A stretch of DNA of 29,608 nucleotides from Candidatus Aminicenantota bacterium (GTDB lineage: Bacteria > Acidobacteriota > Aminicenantia > JAMOAD01), in assembly GCA_027061995.1 (NCBI GenBank), contig JAMOUT010000082.1, positions 1 to 29,608 on the forward strand, written 5' to 3'. Under the pieces are notes generated by a model. It was not told the DNA's origin, made no database searches, and saw nothing but the letters and a program-made list of their open reading frames with translations. Position numbers and translations under genes: made by a program. Positions 14,411-23,614 of the stretch are shown here, in pieces. How positions within the stretch are numbered: the stretch's first letter is position 1; every line of letters starts with the position of its first letter.

Positions 14411-16606
14411 ATGGAAAACAATCATAAGAGATTCGGAACTTTTGACGGTGTTTTTACCCCCACAATACTAACAATCATAGGGGTCATACTGTATCTTCGT
14501 CTCGGTTGGGTAGTGGGGAATACCGGTCTTATAGGTGCTTTACTTATAATAGTGCTCGCCCATTTTGCAACTCTTACTACAGGTCTTGCGATGGCATCAA
14601 TGACAACCAATGTAAAAATAGGAGACGGTGGTTTTTATTCGATAATATCCCGCTCATTGGGACTTGAAGTGGGAGGAGCGATAGGAATCTCTTTGTATAT
14701 CTCTCAAACATTATCAATAGCCCTCTATATAATAGGTTTCACGGAAGTTTGGACAAATCTTTATCCTCATCATGATGCTAAGATAGTATCAAGCATCATT
14801 CTGATACTGATACTTATTCTTTCAATAACAAGCGCTAAAATAGCCATGAAATTCCAATATATTATTATGTTTATAATCGCCATGTCAATTATCTCTTTTT
14901 TTATGGGGGGGATTAAAGAATCCCATCATATAATTTTATGGAATACAAATTCACAGATCCCTTTTTGGGAAGTTTTTGCGGTGTTTTTCCCGGCTGTAAC
15001 AGGTATAAGTGCGGGAGCTGCAATGTCGGGAGAGCTGAAAAACCCTAAAAAGAATATACCGGTGGGGATGCTTTTGGCAATCGGTATGGGGTTTTTCATA
15101 TATGTGGCAGTTGCACTTTGGCTTTCATCCCATGCAACGGTTTCCCAATTGGTTACCGATAACCTTATAATGGAGAAAATTGCCCGTTGGAAATGGGCGA
15201 TTATTGCGGGAATCATGGGGGCTACCCTATCCTCGGCTCTCGGGAGTCTTCTCGGAGCACCAAGGATTCTGATGGCTCTCGGACAGGATAGGATTATCCC
15301 TTTTTACAAACTATGGAGAAAAAGAAGTAAGCACGGGGAACCGAGATACTCTCTTATATTAACCGCCCTTATTGTTGAGGTGAGTATCATTTTATGGGAC
15401 CTTAATTCAATAGCTCCTCTCCTGACAATGTTTTTTCTTATAACTTACAGTATGATTAATATAGCTGTTTTCATAGAAAAAACAGTAGGGGTCGTATCTT
15501 TCAGACCAAGCATAAAAATTCCTTCCATTATCCCTTTATTGGGTGGTATATGGTGTGTTATTACAATGTTTTTAATAAATACAACCTTTGCCATCTCCTC
15601 TTTTGTAATAATAATAATATTCTATTTTATTCAAATGAAAAGGGAGTTGGATACACCCTGGGGCGATATAAGAAGTGCCATGTTTACGGCAATCTCCGAA
15701 TGGTCTTTAAAAACATCGGCAAGACTTCCCAAAACATCAAAAAGCTGGAAACCTAATTTGATGATACCCATAGAAGAGCCTGAAAAATGGGATTTACTTA
15801 TAGGTTTTATAAAGGACATAGTATTCCCTAAAGGAACACTGAGACTCTTTTCAATAAAGGAAAATAAAAATTGGATAGAGGAAAAGATAGAGTCTATCAT
15901 TAAGTTGTTTTTTCACAAAAGCGGAGGGGAAAATCTTCAGATGGAAGATAGTGCCATTGAAAGATTAAAGAAGAATCTTGATAAACTTGCCGATATGATA
16001 AAAAAAGAGGGGATATTTACGACAACGATGATTATTGAAGCAACGGATTTGATAGAGGGGGTATATACTGTTTCTCAAGTTATGAAAGGGATGTTTTTCC
16101 CACCCAATATTATGTTTCTGAAAATGAGCAATGATCAAACGAAAAATATGAATCTTGAAAAACTTATCGCCATTAGTATAAAAGTGAAATTAGGGTTGGT
16201 TATTCTCGGACTTTGTAAAGAGAAGATGTTCGGAGAAAAGAAAACAATTAATTTATGGATAAGGGATAAAAGCCCCAATCAAAATCTTGCAACTCTTCTC
16301 TCTTTGGAATTATTCAGAGCATGGGGGAAATTAAGATTGATAAGGGTAACCGAAAAAACGGAAAATTTTGATAAAGAATATGAAAATTTGCAGGAAATTG
16401 TAGAAGAACAGCGCCTGCCGGCTAAATCCGAGCTGATGGTTTTACAGGGGGATTTTTGGGAAATACTCTCCTCGGCGCCTACTGCCGACATAAATATATT
16501 CGGAATATCTGAAAGAATGAGAATTGATAAGATGCAAAAAATCATTCAACTGATAAAAACATCCTGTTTATTTACAAAAGGGCTTGGGGATGAAAATGTC
16601 GAATAA
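14411..16606 (+). CDS. SLC12-type cation-chloride cotransporter homologue (APC superfamily)
   Basis: A 731-residue inner-membrane transporter. It begins with the cation-chloride-cotransporter signature FGTFDGVFTPTILTIIGVI followed by LYLRLGWVVGN, rather than a generic amino-acid permease start. About 12 transmembrane segments span residues 20-430, including the conserved GISAGAAMSGELKNPKKNIP block. A soluble C-terminal domain of about 300 residues (430-731) has alternating strands and helices, as in SLC12 proteins. Bacterial members are poorly characterised; K+, Na+, Cl- or amino-acid transport are all possible, so the substrate is inferred. The stop lies 2 bases from the stop of the convergent rel gene. 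Confidence 0.82.
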   Translation: MENNHKRFGTFDGVFTPTILTIIGVILYLRLGWVVGNTGLIGALLIIVLAHFATLTTGLAMASMTTNVKIGDGGFYSIISRSLGLEVGGAIGISLYISQTLSIALYIIGFTEVWTNLYPHHDAKIVSSIILILILILSITSAKIAMKFQYIIMFIIAMSIISFFMGGIKESHHIILWNTNSQIPFWEVFAVFFPAVTGISAGAAMSGELKNPKKNIPVGMLLAIGMGFFIYVAVALWLSSHATVSQLVTDNLIMEKIARWKWAIIAGIMGATLSSALGSLLGAPRILMALGQDRIIPFYKLWRKRSKHGEPRYSLILTALIVEVSIILWDLNSIAPLLTMFFLITYSMINIAVFIEKTVGVVSFRPSIKIPSIIPLLGGIWCVITMFLINTTFAISSFVIIIIFYFIQMKRELDTPWGDIRSAMFTAISEWSLKTSARLPKTSKSWKPNLMIPIEEPEKWDLLIGFIKDIVFPKGTLRLFSIKENKNWIEEKIESIIKLFFHKSGGENLQMEDSAIERLKKNLDKLADMIKKEGIFTTTMIIEATDLIEGVYTVSQVMKGMFFPPNIMFLKMSNDQTKNMNLEKLIAISIKVKLGLVILGLCKEKMFGEKKTINLWIRDKSPNQNLATLLSLELFRAWGKLRLIRVTEKTENFDKEYENLQEIVEEQRLPAKSELMVLQGDFWEILSSAPTADINIFGISERMRIDKMQKIIQLIKTSCLFTKGLGDENVE

Positions 16607-16608
16607 AA

Positions 16609-18651
16609 CTATTTTATAATCTCTATTCCGTAAATAAAATTTTTCCGCTTTATCTTCTCTTTGATTTTATTAAATATTGATATGTTTTTAATTGAAATAT
16701 CAGCAAGAACAATTCCATTTCCCGTTTTTGAGCTCTCTTTTTTAATCAGCTCGATTGCAAAATCAAGAGGCTCCGTTAATTCTATTAAAGCCGCCGCTAT
16801 TTTCTGATAATCCTCACCTATTATTTTTATCTTCAATGTTTGCAAAGAGTTATCCATAACCCATTTTGCTTTTCTTATTCTATCCTTTTCAAAATATCCC
16901 CTTTTGTAATACAGACAATTTTTAGAGTGAATTTTTAATCCCGAACTTTTTGTCATATATCCGATTATCTCCTCTCCCTTTATGGGTTTGCAACATTTGG
17001 CAAGAACAAAATCAATATTATCCGCTCCGTCTATAATAATAGCGGGAGATTTTGTCATCCGACTTTTTTTCTTTTCCTTTTTCTGTTGAATATCTTTTTT
17101 TGATGTTAAAGGATAGAGTTTTTTAAAAAGGGGAAGGTTACATTTTATTGATTTGCAACCGAGTGCAAAGAATAGGTCGTCATTTGTTTTATATCCGATT
17201 TTGTTCAAGTTTCTTCTGAAATCGGTTTCATTATCAAAACCCTCGAACCTGTTTTTATAATTACGGATACTCTTTTCCCATATCTTTTTACCCTCATTAA
17301 TAAATATCTGTTTATCGTTTTTTCTAAACCATTCTCTTATCTTTGTTTTCGCCTTACTTGTTTTAACGATTTTTAGCCAATCTCTTGATGGTTTGGCTTT
17401 ATTGTTTGTTATTACTTCGACAATATCTCCCGATTTCAACTCTTTTTTCATACTTGAAAACCTGTTATTTATTTTTCCTCCGATAGTATGGTTCCCTACT
17501 TCCGAATGAACCGCATAGGCGAAATCAAGGATTGTCGCACCTTCAGGTAAAGATATAATATCCCCTTTCGGAGTTAAAACACTTATGTAATCTTTCTTTA
17601 TTTCCGATTGGATATTTTCTAATATTTCAAAGGGATTTTCAAAAATCTCATCATTTTGTAAAAATTCCCTTAATCTTTTTAACCATGCTTTTGAATTTTT
17701 ATCCCCCTCTTTATAGCTCCAATGAGCCGCGGCTCCGAATTCAGCTTCCTTATGCATCTCCTCCGTTCTAATTTGAACCTCAAACCGCTCTCCTGTTTTT
17801 GTTACAATGGTCGTTTGAAGTGATCTGTATCCGTTTGGTTTAGGATGGACAATCCAATCCCTAAATCTCCCGTCAATCGGATACCACCGGCTATGAATCA
17901 AACCCAGCGAATGATAGCAGCTTTCTATGGAATCCGTTATAACTCTGATTGCCATAATATCATAGATATTGTTGAAATCAACCCCTTTATTCTTAATTTT
18001 TCTATATATACTATAATTCCTTTTAACTCTCTTTTGAAATTTCGCCTTTATCTTATTCCTATTAAGAAGTTTTTTCAGATAATCACTCATCTCTTCAAGT
18101 TTTTCCTTATATTGTTCCCTTTTTTCAGCCATTATATTTTCAATCCGTGCATATTCTTTTTTAAAGAGATTCCTGAATGAAACATCCTCCATCTCAGTGT
18201 AAATTTTGCTTATCCCCAATCTATGAGCAATCGTTGAATAAAAATATAAAACCTCTTCCGACAATTTTTTTATTTCGGGAGAGTTGGATAGTTCAGCCTC
18301 TTTCAGTGTTTCGAGTCTCTCTATCAATTTTATTATTATTGTTTTATAATCGTCGGATAATTCAAGAAAATTATCCCTTATCTCTTTTATCCTTTTTTCT
18401 TTATCGGAAAAACTTACTTTGCTTATTCTTTGCAACAATTCTATCTTTTCGAACAACTCTTTGTTGAAACTGTTTTTTATAATCTCTCTCTTTTGTTCAT
18501 CCTCAATATCAGCCCTTATGAAAAAAGAGATTGTAGCCGATTGTTCATCAAGATTCAGGTCAATTGTTTTTTTATAAAGATTGATTGAAAAAGCCAAATC
18601 TTTATCAGAATAAATTTTTTCACCTATCTTTTTAAGACTATCGATATTCAT
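16609..18651 (-). CDS. rel: RelA/SpoT homologue, (p)ppGpp synthetase with degenerate hydrolase domain
   Basis: A 680-residue long RSH protein. The HD hydrolase region (about 20-160) is degenerate: the usual LLHDVVED is replaced by SFFIRADIEDE (42-52), so the HD pair is missing and hydrolysis is unlikely. The synthetase domain (about 205-315) retains YDIMAIRVI with Asp231, Glu291 in FEVQIRT and AAAHW. Its RxKD/ExDD position reads R262-F-R-D265, like bifunctional enzymes, and Gln279 replaces the usual His in YxSLHTT. The TGS domain is 355-415, the Cys-Cys zinc-finger-like region is around 553-554 and the ACT domain is 604-678. It is last in the nadC-nadB-rel operon, 10 bases after nadB, with only a weak ribosome binding site. 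Confidence 0.88.
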   Translation of the reverse strand: MNIDSLKKIGEKIYSDKDLAFSINLYKKTIDLNLDEQSATISFFIRADIEDEQKREIIKNSFNKELFEKIELLQRISKVSFSDKEKRIKEIRDNFLELSDDYKTIIIKLIERLETLKEAELSNSPEIKKLSEEVLYFYSTIAHRLGISKIYTEMEDVSFRNLFKKEYARIENIMAEKREQYKEKLEEMSDYLKKLLNRNKIKAKFQKRVKRNYSIYRKIKNKGVDFNNIYDIMAIRVITDSIESCYHSLGLIHSRWYPIDGRFRDWIVHPKPNGYRSLQTTIVTKTGERFEVQIRTEEMHKEAEFGAAAHWSYKEGDKNSKAWLKRLREFLQNDEIFENPFEILENIQSEIKKDYISVLTPKGDIISLPEGATILDFAYAVHSEVGNHTIGGKINNRFSSMKKELKSGDIVEVITNNKAKPSRDWLKIVKTSKAKTKIREWFRKNDKQIFINEGKKIWEKSIRNYKNRFEGFDNETDFRRNLNKIGYKTNDDLFFALGCKSIKCNLPLFKKLYPLTSKKDIQQKKEKKKSRMTKSPAIIIDGADNIDFVLAKCCKPIKGEEIIGYMTKSSGLKIHSKNCLYYKRGYFEKDRIRKAKWVMDNSLQTLKIKIIGEDYQKIAAALIELTEPLDFAIELIKKESSKTGNGIVLADISIKNISIFNKIKEKIKRKNFIYGIEIIK

Positions 18652-18661
18652 ACTTTATGTT

Positions 18662-20227
18662 TTAATCTTCGGGAAGAATATAATGCGCTCCTCTGCTAAC
18701 GGGATTTGTAAGTGCCGCCCTTATTACTATAAGTGCTGTCTGGACACTGTTTCTCAAACCGATTATTGAGTCTTCCACTCTTGCCCCTTTATAAAATTTC
18801 TCTATTCTATGTTTAAGATATTCAAGGTCTGATTTCGCCCTTATAAGTCTTTTTCTTGTTCTTATAATTCCGGCATAATTCCACATGGTTGATCTTATCA
18901 GGTTCCAATCCTGAACGATTAAAGCGGGGTCTATTTTTTCAGCGGGTTTCGGATACTTCCAATCGGGAATCTCATCGAAAGGTAGCTTGGCATTTAATAC
19001 TTCCGGAGTTTCCAAAATATCTTTTGCCGATAGGTATCCCCACGAAAGACCTTCAAGAAGAGACATTGAAGCTAACCTGTTTGCCCCGTGAAGACCCGTG
19101 CATGAAACTTCGCCGATGGCATAAAGTCTTTTGAGGGTTGATCTACCTTTCCCGTCAACTTTAACCCCGCCGCATGAATAATGGGCGGCGGGAACAACGG
19201 GGATCGGCTCTTTTGTTATATCCACCCCATTTATTTTACATGTTTCATAAATATGAGGAAACCTTTCTTTAACATCCATCTTTATTTTGGAAAGATCAAG
19301 TAAAACATAATCATCATTGTTTTTTATCATCTCTTCATAGATGGCTCTTGAAACAACATCTCTCGGAGCGAGCTCTTTTTTCTTTGAGTAATCCTCCATA
19401 AAAGCTCTCCCCTTTTTATTAATAAGAATCGCTCCCTCTCCTCTGACAGCTTCGGAGATTAAAAATCTATCGGCATCACGGTGATAAAATGCGGTAGGGT
19501 GAAATTGGATATACTCCATGTTGATTAATTGTGCTCCGGCTCTATCGGCCATAGCATAACCATCTCCCCTTGCAACAGGTGGGTTGGTTGTATGCAGGAA
19601 TATTCTTCCTAAACCTCCCGAAGCTAAAATAACAGCTTTGGCAAAAATTTTTTCAACTCTCTTCCTTTTCCTGTGAAAAACATATGCTCCCAAAACCTCG
19701 GGTTCCTTATATATTCTCAACGGATTTTCAGAATGGTGATGAGTTGTTATAAGATCAATAGCCGTTCTACAAGTTAACATTTTTACGCTTTTCTGTTTTT
19801 TCACTCCGGCGACTAGTGCTTGTTCAATGGCTTTCCCCGATTCATCTTTTGCAAAAAGTATTCTTCTTCGGGAATGATTCGCCTCTTTTGTATAGAGAAT
19901 CTCCCCTGTTTCATCTTTTGTGAAAGGGACATCTATTTTATCGATTAAAAATTCCTTAACGAGAAAAACTCCCTTTTTAGTAATAATATCTATTGCATCG
20001 GGATTTGAGATTCCGTCTCCCGCTGTCATAATATCTTTTTTAAGAGCTTCGGGATCATCCGTGTGCCCTCTGCCGACTATTCCCCCTTGAGCATAAAGGG
20101 TGTTTGATTCTTCCGAATTTTCCTCTTTTGTGATTAAGGTTGTTTTAATATTATTTTCACCAAGATAATAGGCGGCCGTAAGGCCGGCTATGCCAGAACC
20201 TATTATCAAAACATCGGTTTCTATCAT
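18662..20227 (-). CDS. nadB: L-aspartate oxidase
   Basis: A 521-residue FAD enzyme that oxidises L-aspartate to iminoaspartate, the first step of de novo NAD synthesis. The dinucleotide-binding GSGIAG is at residues 10-15, followed by SNTLYAQGGIVG near 41-52. The active-site region includes FHPTAFYHRDADRFLISEAV and the FAD-loop HYSCGGVKVDGKGRS, with GANRLASMSLLEGLSWG close to the C-terminal helical domain. This combination separates NadB from succinate dehydrogenase flavoprotein. GGGAGG precedes the ATG. It lies 10 bases after nadC and 10 before rel. No quinolinate synthase gene (nadA) is in the window, so that step must be encoded elsewhere. Confidence 0.95.
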   Translation of the reverse strand: MIETDVLIIGSGIAGLTAAYYLGENNIKTTLITKEENSEESNTLYAQGGIVGRGHTDDPEALKKDIMTAGDGISNPDAIDIITKKGVFLVKEFLIDKIDVPFTKDETGEILYTKEANHSRRRILFAKDESGKAIEQALVAGVKKQKSVKMLTCRTAIDLITTHHHSENPLRIYKEPEVLGAYVFHRKRKRVEKIFAKAVILASGGLGRIFLHTTNPPVARGDGYAMADRAGAQLINMEYIQFHPTAFYHRDADRFLISEAVRGEGAILINKKGRAFMEDYSKKKELAPRDVVSRAIYEEMIKNNDDYVLLDLSKIKMDVKERFPHIYETCKINGVDITKEPIPVVPAAHYSCGGVKVDGKGRSTLKRLYAIGEVSCTGLHGANRLASMSLLEGLSWGYLSAKDILETPEVLNAKLPFDEIPDWKYPKPAEKIDPALIVQDWNLIRSTMWNYAGIIRTRKRLIRAKSDLEYLKHRIEKFYKGARVEDSIIGLRNSVQTALIVIRAALTNPVSRGAHYILPED

Positions 20228-20237
20228 TTAAGCCTCC

Positions 20238-21071
20238 CTATTTCAATACCAATAATGAAAAATCGGAGTTTGTAAAAGAATGAGTTAGCGCCCCCGATGA
20301 TACGAAGCCAACCCCTGTTTCAGCGATTTTTTCTATATTATCTTCGGTTACCCCTCCCGAAACTTCAAGCTCGATTTTATGGTTGTTGATTTTCACGGCT
20401 TCCTTTATTTCCGGTATTGAAAAATTATCAAGCATTATTCTTTGAACCGGAAGATTAAGAGCTTCTTTAAACTCTTTCAGATTTTTAACCTCTATTTCAA
20501 TAAATACATCAGAATCTTTTTCTCTGATTTTCATAACAGCCTCTTTCAAAGAATTAAAATGGATAAGATGGTTTTCCTTGAGCATTGCCATCTCTTTCAG
20601 ATTAAACCTGTGATTAACTCCGCCTCCGGTTTTAACCGCATATTTTTCAAGTTTTCTCATGCAGGGGGTGGTTTTTCTCGTATCAAGGACTCTGACTTTT
20701 CCTTTTGCTTTTTTTACCAATTTGTCCGTTTTCGTGGCAATACCCGAGAGATGTCCGAGAAAATTCATCGCTGTTCTCTCCCCTTTAAGGATAGAGCTTA
20801 TATCTCCTTCCAATTCTAAAATAATATCTCCTTTTCTGAAATTTTCTCCGTCTTTCAAATTTTCTTTTACCGAAAGAGTTGAATCAACTATTTTAAAAAC
20901 CTGTTTAAAAAGCTCTGTTCCGCATAATATGCCATCGGATTTTGCTTTAACCACGGCTTTTGCGGGAATAAAAGAATCGAAAAGAGAGTTTGTTGTAATA
21001 TCTTCTTTAACTTTATCCTCTTCAAGAGCTTTAATAATAATATTATTTATATTTTCGTCTATATTTAACAT
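20238..21071 (-). CDS. nadC: Nicotinate-nucleotide pyrophosphorylase (quinolinate phosphoribosyltransferase)
   Basis: A 277-residue enzyme converting quinolinate and PRPP to nicotinate mononucleotide. Signatures: GERTAMNFLGHLSGIAT at 97-113, DTRKTTPCMRKLEKYAV at 130-146, GGGVNHRFNL at 149-158 and KENH at 165-168, with a C-terminal EVSGGVTEDNI and VGFVSSGALTHS. Full length for the family. It is first in the nadC-nadB-rel operon. The ATG directly abuts AAGGAG with no spacer, and the best promoter candidate (21081-21109) would start the RNA only about 3 bases upstream, so translation may be leaderless. No alternative ATG, GTG or TTG start is apparent nearby. Confidence 0.95.
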   Translation of the reverse strand: MLNIDENINNIIIKALEEDKVKEDITTNSLFDSFIPAKAVVKAKSDGILCGTELFKQVFKIVDSTLSVKENLKDGENFRKGDIILELEGDISSILKGERTAMNFLGHLSGIATKTDKLVKKAKGKVRVLDTRKTTPCMRKLEKYAVKTGGGVNHRFNLKEMAMLKENHLIHFNSLKEAVMKIREKDSDVFIEIEVKNLKEFKEALNLPVQRIMLDNFSIPEIKEAVKINNHKIELEVSGGVTEDNIEKIAETGVGFVSSGALTHSFTNSDFSLLVLK

Positions 21072-21080
21072 CTCCTTATT

Positions 21081-21109
21081 ATTTTATGATATTTTTATAA
21101 AAAGGTAAA
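21081..21109 (-). promoter_or_regulatory. Possible promoter of the nadC-nadB-rel operon
   Basis: On the minus strand TTTACC (21109-21104), 17 bases, then TAAAAT (21086-21081). The -35 is the left half of an inverted repeat GGTAA-AGTGG-TTACC (21104-21118), which could be an operator, but I recognise no known NAD regulator site. Confidence 0.4.
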
Positions 21110-21143
21110 GTGGTTACCCTATTCTCGTGCAAATCCATTCATA

Positions 21144-21172
21144 TTGCTCAAAAATTTTGTTTGTATTATAAT
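21144..21172 (+). promoter_or_regulatory. Promoter of the buk-glnA-dus run
   Basis: TTGCTC (21144-21149), a 17-base spacer and a perfect TATAAT (21167-21172). The predicted start is just before AAGGAGG (21184-21190) and the ATG at 21196. Divergent from the nadC promoter. Confidence 0.65.
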
Positions 21173-21195
21173 TATAAATCATTAAGGAGGTTTGA

Positions 21196-22263
21196 ATGTA
21201 TCATTTATTGGTTATAAATCCGGGATCAACATCCACAAAATTGGCTGTTTTTGAAGATGAAAAGCTATTATTTAAAGAAACCATTAGACACAGTGTTGAA
21301 GAATTAGCTGGTTTTAAGTCGATTTCAGAACAAAAAGATTATAGAAAAAAAGCCGTTCTTGATTGTCTTGAAAAAAATGGTTTTGATATAAAAAAACTTT
21401 CCGCCGTAGTGGGAAGAGGTGGACTTTTAAAACCTCTTAAAAGCGGAACATATCGGGTAAACAGTAAAATGCTTGAGGATTTAAAGCAAGCGAAGAGAGG
21501 AGAGCATGCATCGAATCTCGGAGGGCTCATAGCTTATGAGATTGCAACCCCTCTTAATATTCCATCTTTTATTGTTGACCCCGTAGCAGTGGATGAATAC
21601 GAACCTGTTGCATATTATTCGGGATTAAAGGGGATGGAGAGAGAATCTCTCTCCCATGCACTCAATACAAAAGCGGTTGCAAAAAGATATGCAAAAGAGA
21701 TTAATAATAGTTATGATAATCTTTATCTTGTTATAGCTCATCTCGGGAGCGGTATATCTGTTTCCGCTCATAAAAACGGTAGAATGGTTGATGTAACTAA
21801 TTCAAAAGAGGAGGGAGCTTTTTCCCCCGAACGCTCGGGGACAATCCCTTGTGTTAAACTTGCCAAACTTTGTTTTAGCGGAAAATACGATTTAAAACAG
21901 GTTGTTAATATGATTTTCAGAGAGGGGGGGCTATATTCTTATCTTAAAACAAAGGATTTTGCCGAAATCATGGAAAAGGTTAATAGCGGAGACAAATATG
22001 CAAAAGAGGTTGTTGATGCAATGATTTATCAAATCGCAAAAGAGATAGGTGCGATGGCTACCGTATTGGAGGGAAAAGTTGATGCAATAATTATTACGGG
22101 TGGAATGGCATATTCCGATTATCTTATAGACGAACTTAAAAAAAGAATCGGTTTTATCTCTTCAATAATAAAAATATATCCCGGAGAAGATGAGCTTCAA
22201 GCTTTAAATGAAGGGGCTTTAAGAGTGCTAAAGGGGGAGGAAGAGGAGGTTGCATATGAATAA
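21196..22263 (+). CDS. buk: Butyrate kinase family acyl kinase
   Basis: A 355-residue ASKHA-fold kinase. It interconverts butyrate (or a branched-chain acid) plus ATP with the acyl phosphate, usually the ATP-yielding last step of fermentation. Visible motifs: NPGSTSTK at 8-15, VVGRGGLLKPL, FIVDPVAVDE, and phosphate-binding AHLGSGISVSAHKNGRMVD. The length fits Buk rather than acetate kinase (about 400). The ATG follows AAGGAGG. No phosphotransbutyrylase or 2-oxoacid oxidoreductase is adjacent, so isobutyrate or isovalerate as the true substrate cannot be excluded. The stop overlaps the start of glnA by 8 bases. Confidence 0.9.
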   Translation: MYHLLVINPGSTSTKLAVFEDEKLLFKETIRHSVEELAGFKSISEQKDYRKKAVLDCLEKNGFDIKKLSAVVGRGGLLKPLKSGTYRVNSKMLEDLKQAKRGEHASNLGGLIAYEIATPLNIPSFIVDPVAVDEYEPVAYYSGLKGMERESLSHALNTKAVAKRYAKEINNSYDNLYLVIAHLGSGISVSAHKNGRMVDVTNSKEEGAFSPERSGTIPCVKLAKLCFSGKYDLKQVVNMIFREGGLYSYLKTKDFAEIMEKVNSGDKYAKEVVDAMIYQIAKEIGAMATVLEGKVDAIIITGGMAYSDYLIDELKKRIGFISSIIKIYPGEDELQALNEGALRVLKGEEEEVAYE

Positions 22264-23614
22264 TTTTGAGAGATTAAGCACGCTGATTAAAAAAGAGGAT
22301 ATTAAAAATATCGCTCTTTTTTCAATTACTGTTAAGGGGAAAATACATATGCTTACACTTCCTTCCAAAATGTTTTCTAAGGATATCATTGAAAACGGAG
22401 TGGGGTTTGATGCTTCTTCTTATGGTTTTTCCCCTGCGGAAAACAGTGATATGGTTTTAATGCCCGATCTAAATAATTATTTTATAGATCCTTTCAGAGA
22501 AACAAAAACCATAAACTTCCTGACAACCGTTCATCATGCGGATAAAGACAGAACAAGATATGAAGGGGATCCGAGATATATAGCTGAAAAAGCGGAAAAA
22601 ATTCTGAAAAAACATAAGATAGCCGAATACTCTTTATGGGGACCCGAATATGAATTTTTTATTTTTAATGATATTAATTTTAGTGCGGAGGACGGTAATT
22701 CTTATATAGAGATTGATTCTCTTGAACATTCCGAATTTAAATCATATCATATTGCGCCACCTCGGGACACCTATTATTGGTTTAGAGATGAAGTTGTCTC
22801 GACTATGGAATCTCTTGGGATTGAAGTCAAATATCATCACCATGAGGTGGGAATATGGGGGCAACAGGAGATTGAAACAAAATTTGAAACTTTATTGAAA
22901 GCCGCTGATAATGCGGTTATTATCAAATATATAATAAAAAATTTGGCGGAATTAAATGGATTAAAGATAACCTTTATGCCCAAACCACTTAGAAGTCAAG
23001 CGGGAAATGGTTGGCATGTTCATCAATTTTTAATGAAAGGGGAAAAAAACGCTTTTTACCAAAAAGGGAAATACGGAAATCTTAATGATGCGGGGTTGTA
23101 TTATATAGGGGGTATCCTTAATCATATCAATTCTTTAATAGCGATAACAAACCCTTCCACAAACTCTTTTAAAAGACTTGTTTCGGGATTTGAGGCTCCT
23201 ACGGGGATTAATTTCGGTGTGGGAAACAGAAATTCGGCAATAAGAATCCCCGGTTATGTTAATAATCCCCTTTTTACGAGAATCGAATTCAGAACATCAG
23301 ATGCAACCGCCAATCCTTATCTTTCTTTATCAGCCATGTTAATGGCCGGAATAGACGGAATAATAAACAGGATTAATCCGATTAAAAAAGGTTACGGACC
23401 CGCCGAGCCGAGTGTTAGAAAAAAATTCAAAGAGATAGAAACCGACCCTTTTAAAGTTTTGGAAAATCTGAAAAAAGATAATGATTATCTTTTAAGAGAT
23501 GATGTTTTTGAGAAAGCCCTTATTGAAAAGTTCTTAAAAGAGAAATATTCGGAATATATAAAGTTGAGCTCATACCCGAATCCTATAGAATTTAGCTATT
23601 ATTTTGACCTATGA
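22256..23614 (+). CDS. glnA: Glutamine synthetase, type I, divergent
   Basis: A 452-residue enzyme making glutamine from glutamate, ammonia and ATP. The start is ATG 22256, with GGAGG seven bases upstream; a TTG two codons earlier is in frame but too close to the ribosome binding site. Active-site blocks are present: GVGFDASSYGF near 48-58 (usual FDGSS), GPEYEFFIF at 129-137, FMPKP then GNGWHVHQ at 251-257 (Trp253 where Met is common), GFEAP at 311-315, NRNSAIRIPG and RIEFRTSDATANPYL. The region where adenylylated enzymes carry NLYDLP instead reads KKGYGPAEPSVRKKF, so control by adenylylation is unlikely. It is co-translated with buk (8-base overlap) and the next gene (ATGA overlap). Confidence 0.9.
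   Translation: MNNFERLSTLIKKEDIKNIALFSITVKGKIHMLTLPSKMFSKDIIENGVGFDASSYGFSPAENSDMVLMPDLNNYFIDPFRETKTINFLTTVHHADKDRTRYEGDPRYIAEKAEKILKKHKIAEYSLWGPEYEFFIFNDINFSAEDGNSYIEIDSLEHSEFKSYHIAPPRDTYYWFRDEVVSTMESLGIEVKYHHHEVGIWGQQEIETKFETLLKAADNAVIIKYIIKNLAELNGLKITFMPKPLRSQAGNGWHVHQFLMKGEKNAFYQKGKYGNLNDAGLYYIGGILNHINSLIAITNPSTNSFKRLVSGFEAPTGINFGVGNRNSAIRIPGYVNNPLFTRIEFRTSDATANPYLSLSAMLMAGIDGIINRINPIKKGYGPAEPSVRKKFKEIETDPFKVLENLKKDNDYLLRDDVFEKALIEKFLKEKYSEYIKLSSYPNPIEFSYYFDL

Noticed and set aside
17845-18467. Plus-strand open frames over the rel gene
   Set aside because: They are shadows of the RSH synthetase region, lacking start signals and coherent domains.
21104-21118. GGTAA-AGTGG-TTACC as a known NAD regulator (NrtR or NiaR) site
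   Set aside because: The 5-base arms are short and do not match the site forms I recall; it is mentioned only as an unassigned repeat.
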